From assembly GCF_963676475.1 (NCBI RefSeq), contig NZ_OY781106.1, positions 806,001-870,000 on the forward strand: a DNA stretch of 64,000 bases. The letters are read 5' to 3'. The notes beneath the pieces were generated by a model, which made no database searches, had not been told where the DNA came from, and saw only the letters and a list, made by a program, of their open reading frames with translations. Shown piece by piece: positions 43,115 to 50,441 of this stretch (position 1 is the stretch's first letter; every line of letters starts with the position of its first letter). A program made the position numbers and the translations under genes. The DNA comes from an uncultured Celeribacter sp. (GTDB lineage Bacteria; Pseudomonadota; Alphaproteobacteria; Rhodobacterales; Rhodobacteraceae).

Positions 43115-43897
43115 ATGACCCGGACCGCGATCATCGCCGGATCGGGCGCGCTGCCCCGGCTTTTGGCGGAGGCGCTCAACGATCCTGTCTATGTCACCTT
43201 TGACGACACGCCGGTGCCGGACGGCCTGACGCATGTTCCTGCGCGGATCGAGAAACTCGGGCGGCTGTTCAAGGAGTTGAAATTCCATGACGTCGGTGCG
43301 GTCACTTTTGCGGGGGCCATGTCGCGCCCGAAAGTGAACCCGGTGCTGATGGACCGCCACGCACTGCGCCTCGCGATGGCGCTCAAAAAAGGCGACGACG
43401 GGTTGTTGCGTGAGGTTTTAGCGCTCTTCGAGGATCAAGGCTTTCTCATTCGCGGCGCCACCGAAATTCGCCCCGATCTGGTGCTTGAGCCCGGCACGCT
43501 TTGGGGCCGTAAACCGACGCGCGAAGACCTGGACGACGCCGCCCGCGCGCAAGCCGTGTTGGACGCTTTGGGGCCGCTGGACGTGGGGCAAGGCGCGGTC
43601 TGTGCGGGCGGGCAGGTGCTGGGCATCGAGACGCTTCAGGGCACCGATGCGATGCTGTCTTTTGTCAAAGCCACGCCAGAGCGTCTGCGCCGCGCGAAGG
43701 GCGTCTTTGTCAAAGCGCCCAAGCCCGGACAAGACATGCGCATCGACGTGCCGACCATCGGCATGGCCACCATCGAGGCGGTAATCACCGCGGGTCTCGG
43801 CGGGCTGGTGATCCCGGCGGGCGAAGTGATTGTGCTGGACCGTTCCTCTGTGGAGGCGCGCATCAAGGAGGCAGGTCTCTTCCTGAAAGCGCAATGA
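43115..43897 (+). CDS. lpxI: UDP-2,3-diacylglucosamine pyrophosphatase LpxI
   Basis: LpxI hydrolyses UDP-2,3-diacylglucosamine to lipid X and UMP. It replaces LpxH in most alphaproteobacteria and is unrelated to it in sequence (it was known as DUF1009). The 260-residue protein has GSGALPRLLAEAL at the N-terminus, the two conserved domains, and the end GLGGLVIPAGEVIVLDRS. It sits between lpxA and lpxB and overlaps lpxB by four bases. Confidence 0.93.
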   Translation: MTRTAIIAGSGALPRLLAEALNDPVYVTFDDTPVPDGLTHVPARIEKLGRLFKELKFHDVGAVTFAGAMSRPKVNPVLMDRHALRLAMALKKGDDGLLREVLALFEDQGFLIRGATEIRPDLVLEPGTLWGRKPTREDLDDAARAQAVLDALGPLDVGQGAVCAGGQVLGIETLQGTDAMLSFVKATPERLRRAKGVFVKAPKPGQDMRIDVPTIGMATIEAVITAGLGGLVIPAGEVIVLDRSSVEARIKEAGLFLKAQ

Positions 43898-45051
43898 GCC
43901 TCGCCACGAGATTTAAGGTCTTTGTCATCGCGGGCGAACCCTCCGGCGACCGTTTGGGCGGCGCGGCGATGGCAGGTCTCAAAGCCCTGACGGATGTCGA
44001 GTTTCGCGGCGTCGGCGGCGCGGCCATGGCGGAGCAGGGGCTCAGCCCGCAATTCCCGATGTCCGAACTGTCGCTCATGGGGATCGCCGAGATTCTGCCG
44101 AAATATTTTCACCTCAAACGCCGCATTCGCGAGGTGGCTGAGGCCATTCTCGACTGGAAACCGGACGTGGTTCTGACCATCGACAGCCCGGATTTTTGCC
44201 TGCGCGTGGCGGATATTGTCAAAGCGCGGAGTGACATCCGCATTTGCCACTATGTTGCGCCGACCGTCTGGGCCTGGCGCTCCGAACGTGCGGCCAAGCT
44301 TGCGAAACGGGTGGATCAGGTGCTGGCGCTGTTTCCCTTCGAGCCGCCTTACTTTGAGAAAGAGAGCTTGCGCTGTGATTTCGTCGGCCATCCGGTGGTC
44401 ACCGAAGAGGTCGCGACGGACACAGAGGTCGCGGCATTCCGTGCCGCGCATGACATCGGCGATGCGCCTCTGATGCTCGTTCTGCCTGGGTCACGCCGGG
44501 GTGAGGTCACGCGACTGGCACCGATCTTTGGCGAGACGCTCGGACATTTCGCAGAGCATCACCCGGAGGCGCGTTACGTCCTGCCCATGGCGCAGAATGT
44601 CGAACCGCTGGTGCGCGAGGTGACGCAGGGCTGGAAGGTCACGCCGATTCTGATCGAGGCCACAGACAAAGCGGGCAAAGCCGCCGCCTTTCGCGCCGCC
44701 GATGTGGCGCTGGCGGCCTCTGGTACGGTGTCCCTTGAGCTTGCGGCCAATGACACGCCGATGGTGGTGGCCTACCGCATGGCCTGGCTCACCGAACAGA
44801 TCGTCAAACGTAAATTGTTGATCGACACGGTGACCTTGGTGAACCTTGTGTCAGAGACCCGCGTCGTGCCGGAGTTTCTGGGCGCCAACTGTATCCCGCA
44901 AAAGATCGCGGCAAGCCTGTCGCATGTGTTGAACGCGGGCGCGGATCAACACGCCGCGCTCGCTCTGACGATGGAACGTCTGGGCCGGGGCGCGGAAGCG
45001 CCGGGACTGCGGGCGGCGCGGGCTGTGTTGGATGGGCTAGGTGTGCAATGA
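43894..45051 (+). CDS. lpxB: Lipid A disaccharide synthase
   Basis: LpxB joins lipid X and UDP-2,3-diacylglucosamine to give the lipid A disaccharide. The 385-residue glycosyltransferase (GT19) has VFVIAGEPSGDRLGGAAMA at the N-terminus, DSPDFCLRVADIV, HYVAPTVWAWR and VLPGSRRGEVTRL, and the LAASGTVSLELA motif. It completes the lpxA-lpxI-lpxB run. It overlaps the small cytochrome gene downstream by four bases. Confidence 0.94.
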   Translation: MSLATRFKVFVIAGEPSGDRLGGAAMAGLKALTDVEFRGVGGAAMAEQGLSPQFPMSELSLMGIAEILPKYFHLKRRIREVAEAILDWKPDVVLTIDSPDFCLRVADIVKARSDIRICHYVAPTVWAWRSERAAKLAKRVDQVLALFPFEPPYFEKESLRCDFVGHPVVTEEVATDTEVAAFRAAHDIGDAPLMLVLPGSRRGEVTRLAPIFGETLGHFAEHHPEARYVLPMAQNVEPLVREVTQGWKVTPILIEATDKAGKAAAFRAADVALAASGTVSLELAANDTPMVVAYRMAWLTEQIVKRKLLIDTVTLVNLVSETRVVPEFLGANCIPQKIAASLSHVLNAGADQHAALALTMERLGRGAEAPGLRAARAVLDGLGVQ

Positions 45052-45350
45052 GTATTTGGAGCACAAAGGAAACGATACGCAGATGCAGCGTTGCCTTTGT
45101 TATTTTGCTCTGCTCCGCTGTTTCTTTGGAAGCAGATGCTCTGACGGGCGATGCGGAACACGGGGCCGTGCTCTATGCGGAAGGCTGCGCACGCTGTCAT
45201 GGGGTGTCGATCGACATGGTGGTATCGCCGGAGGACGCGCCGCGTTTGGCCACGTTTTTGGCCAGTCACAAAATTCGGTTTGATCCAAGCCGCAGTGAGC
45301 AGGACAACGCCGATCTTGCGGCCTATCTTGTGAGCCTGCAGTTACGTTAA
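45048..45350 (+). CDS. Small monoheme c-type cytochrome
   Basis: A 100-residue protein with a signal-like hydrophobic segment (SVAFVILLCSAVSLEADA) and one heme-binding motif CARCH (residues 49-53). A methionine a few residues later (DMVV) or a later one could be the sixth ligand. The fold would be a minimal class I cytochrome c (YLVSLQL at the C-terminus is the usual last helix). Its start overlaps the lpxB stop, so it is translated with the lipid A genes although its job is electron transfer. Its redox partner is not visible. Confidence 0.75.
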   Translation: MSIWSTKETIRRCSVAFVILLCSAVSLEADALTGDAEHGAVLYAEGCARCHGVSIDMVVSPEDAPRLATFLASHKIRFDPSRSEQDNADLAAYLVSLQLR

Positions 45351-45748
45351 CGCAACTCTGCGCGTAGCTCTTTCGTGCGGGCGCGGGTCAATTCGACCCT
45401 GCACGACCGGATTGCGATCCCTGTGCCGGAGCCGCCGCCAAAGCCCGCGCCGACATAGTCGCATTGCGCATCGCGGTAGGCCTCCCAAGCGGTTTGTGAG
45501 GCGTCCAAGGCGGGCAGGGCGACGACGCGACCGGTCATCTCATCAAGCTCCTGCGCCGAGCTTTTGGCGAACTCGAGCATCATCTCCATCGCGCGGGTGG
45601 CTTTGATTTCGGTGGCGGCCACGCAGTCGGCGATCTCGACCTGAGAGCCGAGATCCAGCGCGCATTCCGAGGAGGCATCGGCAACGGCCGACAGCGGCAA
45701 GGACAGTGGCGAAACAGTCAAAAGCGCGACGAGGGCAAAGCGGCTCAT
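45347..45748 (-). CDS. LprI-like (DUF1311) secreted protein
   Basis: A 133-residue protein with a signal peptide (MSRFALVALLTVSPLSLPLS). The mature domain has the DUF1311 pattern: an initial cysteine pair (ECALDLGSQVEIADCV), a central helix, and QTAWEAYRDAQCDY with a late SCRVELTRARTKELR. The family includes lysozyme inhibitor LprI. It lies one base after the stop of mnmA on the same strand and overlaps the end of the cytochrome gene on the other. Confidence 0.8.
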   Translation of the reverse strand: MSRFALVALLTVSPLSLPLSAVADASSECALDLGSQVEIADCVAATEIKATRAMEMMLEFAKSSAQELDEMTGRVVALPALDASQTAWEAYRDAQCDYVGAGFGGGSGTGIAIRSCRVELTRARTKELRAELR

Positions 45749-45749
45749 C

Positions 45750-46895
45750 TCAGTTCCCTTTCCAGATCCACCCGCCGCCATAGATGCGCGGGCTCTCCGG
45801 ATCGTAGAACACACAGGCCTGCCCTGGCGAGACCCCTTCTTCGGCGACGACCAATTCGACCTCGGCTTCGGTGTCGGAAATCGGGCGCACGATGGCTTCG
45901 CGCGGCGGACGGGTGGAGCGGACTTTGACGTCCAGCACCCATTCGTCGCGCGACGTGAACGGTTCATCGCCGAGCCAGTTGATTTCACGCACCGGAATTT
46001 TGCGGGTTGCAAGCATGTCTTTCGGGCCGACGACGACCTGGCGGTTGTCGACATCGAGTTTCACCACATAGAGCGGATCGGCGAGGCCCCCGATGCCAAG
46101 CCCGCGACGCTGGCCGATGGTGTAGTGAATGACACCTTTGTGGGTGCCCAGAACATTGCCGTTTTGATCGACGATCTCACCCGGTTCGGCAGCACCCGGG
46201 CGCAGTTTCTCGATCACCTGCGCGTAATTTCCATTGGGCACGAAGCAGATGTCCTGACTGTCGGGCTTGTCCGCCACAGACAATCCGTATTTCGCGGCCA
46301 GCGCACGGGTTGCGTCTTTCGACGGCAGGTGCCCGAGCGGGAAACGCAGGTAGGACAATTGTTCGGGCGTCGTCGAGAATAGGAAATAGCTCTGATCGCG
46401 GTTCGCATCCGCCGCAGAGTGGAGCTCCGGCCCGGTGTCGCCCATCACACGCTGAATATAATGCCCGGTCGCCATGCAGTCGGCGTCGAGGTCTTTCGCA
46501 GTGTTGAGCAAATCCTTGAACTTCACCCGCTCGTTGCATCGAATGCAGGGCACTGGCGTCGCACCCGCCAGATAGCTGTCGGCGAATTCATCAATCACGG
46601 CATCCTGAAAGATGTTCTCATAGTCGAGCACATAATGCGGAAATCCCATTTCCTCGGCCACACGCCGCGCGTCGTGAATGTCACGCCCTGCGCAACAGGC
46701 ACCCTTCTTGGCCAGAGCCGCGCCGTGGTCGTAGAGCTGAAGCGTCACGCCGACCACGTCATAGCCCTCTTCGGCCAGCATGGCCGCGACGACGGACGAG
46801 TCGACGCCGCCCGACATGGCCACGACCACGCGGGTGTCTTTCGGGGCTTTCGCAAAGCCCAGGGAGTTCAGCGGGTGTGCGCCGTCGTCAAACAT
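45750..46895 (-). CDS. mnmA: tRNA 2-thiouridylase MnmA
   Basis: MnmA thiolates U34 of Lys, Glu and Gln tRNAs. The 381-residue protein has the PP-loop VVVAMSGGVDSSVVAAM, the first catalytic cysteine in TPVPCIRCNERVKF, and the second in SQDICFVPNG; it also has the GQRRGLGIGG stretch. AAAGGA precedes the ATG at 46895. A TTG two codons upstream is less likely. It is divergent from sciP. Confidence 0.94.
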   Translation of the reverse strand: MFDDGAHPLNSLGFAKAPKDTRVVVAMSGGVDSSVVAAMLAEEGYDVVGVTLQLYDHGAALAKKGACCAGRDIHDARRVAEEMGFPHYVLDYENIFQDAVIDEFADSYLAGATPVPCIRCNERVKFKDLLNTAKDLDADCMATGHYIQRVMGDTGPELHSAADANRDQSYFLFSTTPEQLSYLRFPLGHLPSKDATRALAAKYGLSVADKPDSQDICFVPNGNYAQVIEKLRPGAAEPGEIVDQNGNVLGTHKGVIHYTIGQRRGLGIGGLADPLYVVKLDVDNRQVVVGPKDMLATRKIPVREINWLGDEPFTSRDEWVLDVKVRSTRPPREAIVRPISDTEAEVELVVAEEGVSPGQACVFYDPESPRIYGGGWIWKGN

Positions 46896-47022
46896 GAACA
46901 AATCCTTTCGGGAACAGACCCGCTATATAAGAAAATTCGACCTATTCTCAAGGCCCGGCTTCACCCCCCATTAAGAGGATTGCGTCACAAAGGCTGTGCA
47001 ATTCAAGATGAGGGTGAGCCCC

Positions 47023-47301
47023 ATGTATCTCAAAAAAGTCGATGGCCCGCGTGCCGTTACGCTTCCCGATGGGTCCATCATGACCCGTGCCGACCTTCCG
47101 CCGAAGGAAACCCGCCGCTGGGTGGCCTCTCGCAAAGCGCTTGTGGTCAAAGGCGTGGTCTTTGGACTGATTCCCCTGACAGAGGCTCTGAAAATGTACG
47201 GATTGTCCGAAGAAGAGTTCAATTCGTGGAAAAATGCCATTTCCGAGCATGGTGAAGCGGCTTTAAAGGCCACTGCGGTGCAAAAATATAGACAACCTTG
47301 A
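47023..47301 (+). CDS. sciP: CtrA inhibitor SciP (DUF1153)
   Basis: SciP binds CtrA and blocks its transcriptional activation; in Caulobacter it acts in G1. The 92-residue helix-turn-helix protein has the family core MTRADLPPKETRRWVASRKA and AALKMYGLSEEEFNSW-like helices. The ATG at 47023 is chosen over an upstream ATG because family similarity starts there. It lies 117 bases before ctrA in the same direction, a common arrangement in alphaproteobacteria that lets inhibitor and target be tuned together. Confidence 0.9.
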   Translation: MYLKKVDGPRAVTLPDGSIMTRADLPPKETRRWVASRKALVVKGVVFGLIPLTEALKMYGLSEEEFNSWKNAISEHGEAALKATAVQKYRQP

Positions 47302-47328
47302 GTTGAAAATGCGAAAAGGTTAAAACTG

Positions 47329-47343
47329 GTAACGTGTAGTTAA
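47329..47343 (+). promoter_or_regulatory. CtrA box in the ctrA promoter
   Basis: GTAA-CGTGTAG-TTAA matches the CtrA consensus TTAA-N7-TTAA at seven of eight fixed positions, 76 bases upstream of the ctrA start. A wider inverted repeat GGTTAA...TTAACC (47318-47345) encloses it. Autoregulation of ctrA is known in other alphaproteobacteria. Confidence 0.5.
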
Positions 47344-47418
47344 CCATTTTTGACCATCTTCCTAATGAGCGAACGCAACAAGAACGTATTTGGAAGATAG
47401 CAACGGAGACCCACGGAT

Positions 47419-48138
47419 ATGCGAATTTTGCTGGTCGAAGACGATCCCACCACCTCGAAAAGCATCGAGTTGATGCTGTCTCACGCCAACCTGAACGTCT
47501 ATACGACGGACCTTGGCGAAGAGGGGATCGATCTCGCGAAACTTTATGATTACGATTTGATCCTTTTGGACCTCGGCCTGCCGGATATGAACGGTCACGA
47601 TGTGCTGCGCCAGTTGCGGCTGGCCCGTGTCGACACCCCGATCCTGATCCTCTCGGGCGCCGATGACACCGAGAACAAGATCAAAGGCTTCGGTTTTGGT
47701 GCCGATGACTATCTGACGAAACCCTTCCACCGCGAAGAGCTTGTGGCACGTATTCACGCCATCATTCGCCGCTCCAAAGGGCATTCCCAATCCATCATCC
47801 GCACCGGCAAGATCGAGGTCAATCTCGATGCCAAAACTGTGTCCGTCGGCGGCAAGCCTGTGCATCTGACCGGCAAGGAATACCAAATGCTGGAGCTTCT
47901 CTCCCTGCGCAAGGGCACGACGCTCACCAAAGAAATGTTCCTCAACCACCTCTATGGCGGCATGGACGAACCGGAACTCAAGATCATCGACGTCTTCATC
48001 TGCAAGCTTCGCAAGAAACTCGCCAATGCGACCGACGGTGAAAACTACATCGAAACCGTCTGGGGACGCGGCTATGTGCTGCGCGATCCGGAACCGGGTA
48101 GTGGGCATGGCGACGAACAGATCGCGATCGGTGCCTGA
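47419..48138 (+). CDS. ctrA: Cell-cycle response regulator CtrA
   Basis: CtrA is an OmpR-type response regulator that controls cell cycle and, in Rhodobacterales, motility, gene transfer agent production and related traits rather than viability. The 239-residue protein has the receiver domain (MRILLVEDDPTTSKSIELML; phospho-acceptor Asp in LILLDLGLPDMNG; Lys in YLTKPF) and a winged-helix DNA-binding domain (LTGKEYQMLELLSLRKGTTL, VFICKLRKKL, ETVWGRGYVL). It is preceded by sciP and a CtrA box. Confidence 0.94.
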   Translation: MRILLVEDDPTTSKSIELMLSHANLNVYTTDLGEEGIDLAKLYDYDLILLDLGLPDMNGHDVLRQLRLARVDTPILILSGADDTENKIKGFGFGADDYLTKPFHREELVARIHAIIRRSKGHSQSIIRTGKIEVNLDAKTVSVGGKPVHLTGKEYQMLELLSLRKGTTLTKEMFLNHLYGGMDEPELKIIDVFICKLRKKLANATDGENYIETVWGRGYVLRDPEPGSGHGDEQIAIGA

Positions 48139-48242
48139 AACAGACGTGAAATCCTTGTAGCCGGCGACATCAGCGCCGCCGGTTCGTAACTCGTCGAGAC
48201 GTTTTCTCTTCATACTTTTCCGACCCGTGGATATCTGACTGG

Positions 48243-48298
48243 ACCTCCCCGTGCGCCTCTCCTAAACCAAGGAGAGGCATCCTCGGGGAGGTATTTTT
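48243..48298 (+). promoter_or_regulatory. Terminator-like hairpin that contains the ligA ribosome binding site
   Basis: A perfect 9-bp outer stem (ACCTCCCCG, 48243-48251, with CGGGGAGGT, 48284-48292) and a perfect 9-bp inner stem (GCCTCTCCT, 48255-48263, with AGGAGAGGC, 48270-48278) are followed by TATTTTT and then the ligA ATG. The 3' arm GGGGAGG is the only good ribosome binding site for ligA. It could end ctrA transcription and also control ligA. Confidence 0.65.
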
Positions 48299-50437
48299 AT
48301 GGCTGACGCTCTGGACAACGCAAACCACGCCACACTTGACGTCGACACACTGACAGAGGCGCAGGCGCGTGCGGAGCTTGCCCGTCTGGCGGAGCTTTTG
48401 GACGGGGCCAACACTGCCTATCACACCGAAGATGCGCCGGTGATGTCGGATGCAGACTATGACAGCCTGAAACGCCGCAATATGGCCATCGAGGCACGTT
48501 TTCCCGAGCTGAAACGCAGCGATAGTCCGACAGATCAGGTGGGGGCCGCTCCCGCCGAGGGATTTGGAAAAATCACCCATGCCGTGCGGATGATGTCACT
48601 CGCAAATGCCTTCGATGACGAAGACGTGCGCGAATTCGACCGATCCGTGCGCAAATATCTGGGCGCACCGGGGGAGATTGCCTATACGGCCGAGCCGAAG
48701 ATCGACGGCTTGTCCCTGTCTTTGCGCTATGAACAGGGCAAACTGGTCTCCGCCGCCACCCGCGGCGATGGCCAGATCGGTGAAAACGTCACCGCCAACG
48801 CCCGCACCATTGACGACATTCCGCAAGACCTCACCGGCGCGCCGGACGTGCTCGAAGTGCGCGGCGAGGTCTATATGTCCCACGCCGATTTCGAAGCTTT
48901 GAATGCGCGCCATGCCGAACGCGGCGGCAAAACCTTTGCCAACCCACGCAACGCCGCCGCCGGGTCTCTGCGTCAGCTCGATGCCGAGATCACCCGCGCC
49001 CGTCCGCTTAAATTTTTCGCTTACGCCTGGGGCGAGATTTCCGAAGCGCTGTCGGACACGCAAACGGGCGCGATCCAACGTCTCGCGGCGCTCGGTTTCC
49101 AAACCAATCCGCTGACAGAGCGTTTCACCGACATCAATGACCTCATAGCGCATTACCGCAAAATCGAAACCCAACGCGCCACGCTTGGCTATGACATCGA
49201 CGGCGTGGTCTACAAGGTCGATAACCTCGAACTGCAACGCCGTCTGGGCTTTCGCTCGACCACGCCGCGTTGGGCCATCGCCCATAAATTCCCCGCTGAA
49301 CTGGCCTGGACCCGTCTCGAATCCATCGACATTCAGGTCGGGCGCACCGGGGCCTTGTCGCCGGTCGCACGCCTGACCCCCGTAACTGTCGGCGGTGTCG
49401 TCGTCTCCAACGCCACGCTGCACAACGAAGACTACATCAAAGGTTTCGATAGCAAAGGCGAAGAGATCCGCGGCGGCAAAGACATCCGGGTCGGAGATTG
49501 GGTGCAGGTCTACCGCGCGGGCGATGTGATCCCGAAAGTCGCCGATGTCGCTCTGAGCAAACGCGCAGAGGACAGCACCCCCTACGTCTTTCCAAAGACC
49601 TGTCCCGAATGCGGCTCCGAGGCGATCCGAGAAGAGGGCGATGCCGTGCGTCGATGCTCCGGCGGACTGATTTGCCCGGCGCAGGCAGTGGAAAAACTCA
49701 AACATCTCGTCTCGCGCGGCGCTTTCGACATCGAGGGCTTAGGCGCCAAACAGGTGGAGCAATTCTACAAAGACGGCTGGATCAAAGAGCCTGCCGATAT
49801 CTTTGATCTCAAAGATAATTTTGGACCGGGTAAGCTGCAACAGCTCAAAAATCGCGAAGGCTGGGGGGAAAAATCCGCGCTCAATCTCTTTGATGCCATC
49901 GACGCCCGACGCGAGATTCCGCTGGCCAAATTGATCTTTGGCCTTGGCATCCGTCACGTCGGCGACAGCTCCGCCAATCTTCTGGCGACGCATTACGGCA
50001 CGTGGGAGAATTTTGAGGCTGCCATGGCCTCAATGACCATCGGCGCGGGCGAGGCCTGGGAGGATCTTCTCTCCATCGACGGCGTGGGCGAGGTCATGGC
50101 GACCTCCTTGGTCACCGCCTTTCATCAAGAGGCCGAACGGAAAAGCATCGCGGAACTCGTCGAGAGACTGCGCCCGGTCGAGGCCGAAAAGCCCGAAAAC
50201 GACAGTCCGGTAAGTGGAAAAACCGTGGTTTTCACCGGATCTCTCGAAAAAATGACCCGATCCGAGGCCAAAGCGCGCGCCGAGGCGCTTGGCGCCAAGG
50301 TCTCCGGGTCCGTGTCGGCCAAAACCGATCTCGTCGTGGCCGGTCCCGGTGCCGGATCGAAAGAAAAGAAAGCCCGCGAGTTGGGCATTGCGCTTTTGGA
50401 CGAAGACGGCTGGCTCGCCCTGATCGGAGACGCATGA
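48299..50437 (+). CDS. ligA: NAD-dependent DNA ligase
   Basis: LigA seals nicks in replication and repair using NAD. The 712-residue protein has the catalytic lysine in AEPKIDGLSLSLRYE, the OB fold with GRTGALSPVARLTPV, the zinc finger (CPECGSEAIREEG... CSGG... CPAQ; four cysteines), helix-hairpin-helix repeats (FGLGIRHVG) and a C-terminal BRCT domain (KTVVFTGSLEKMTRSEAKA). Its ribosome binding site lies within a hairpin. recG follows after four bases. Confidence 0.95.
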   Translation: MADALDNANHATLDVDTLTEAQARAELARLAELLDGANTAYHTEDAPVMSDADYDSLKRRNMAIEARFPELKRSDSPTDQVGAAPAEGFGKITHAVRMMSLANAFDDEDVREFDRSVRKYLGAPGEIAYTAEPKIDGLSLSLRYEQGKLVSAATRGDGQIGENVTANARTIDDIPQDLTGAPDVLEVRGEVYMSHADFEALNARHAERGGKTFANPRNAAAGSLRQLDAEITRARPLKFFAYAWGEISEALSDTQTGAIQRLAALGFQTNPLTERFTDINDLIAHYRKIETQRATLGYDIDGVVYKVDNLELQRRLGFRSTTPRWAIAHKFPAELAWTRLESIDIQVGRTGALSPVARLTPVTVGGVVVSNATLHNEDYIKGFDSKGEEIRGGKDIRVGDWVQVYRAGDVIPKVADVALSKRAEDSTPYVFPKTCPECGSEAIREEGDAVRRCSGGLICPAQAVEKLKHLVSRGAFDIEGLGAKQVEQFYKDGWIKEPADIFDLKDNFGPGKLQQLKNREGWGEKSALNLFDAIDARREIPLAKLIFGLGIRHVGDSSANLLATHYGTWENFEAAMASMTIGAGEAWEDLLSIDGVGEVMATSLVTAFHQEAERKSIAELVERLRPVEAEKPENDSPVSGKTVVFTGSLEKMTRSEAKARAEALGAKVSGSVSAKTDLVVAGPGAGSKEKKARELGIALLDEDGWLALIGDA

Positions 50438-50441
50438 TCCA

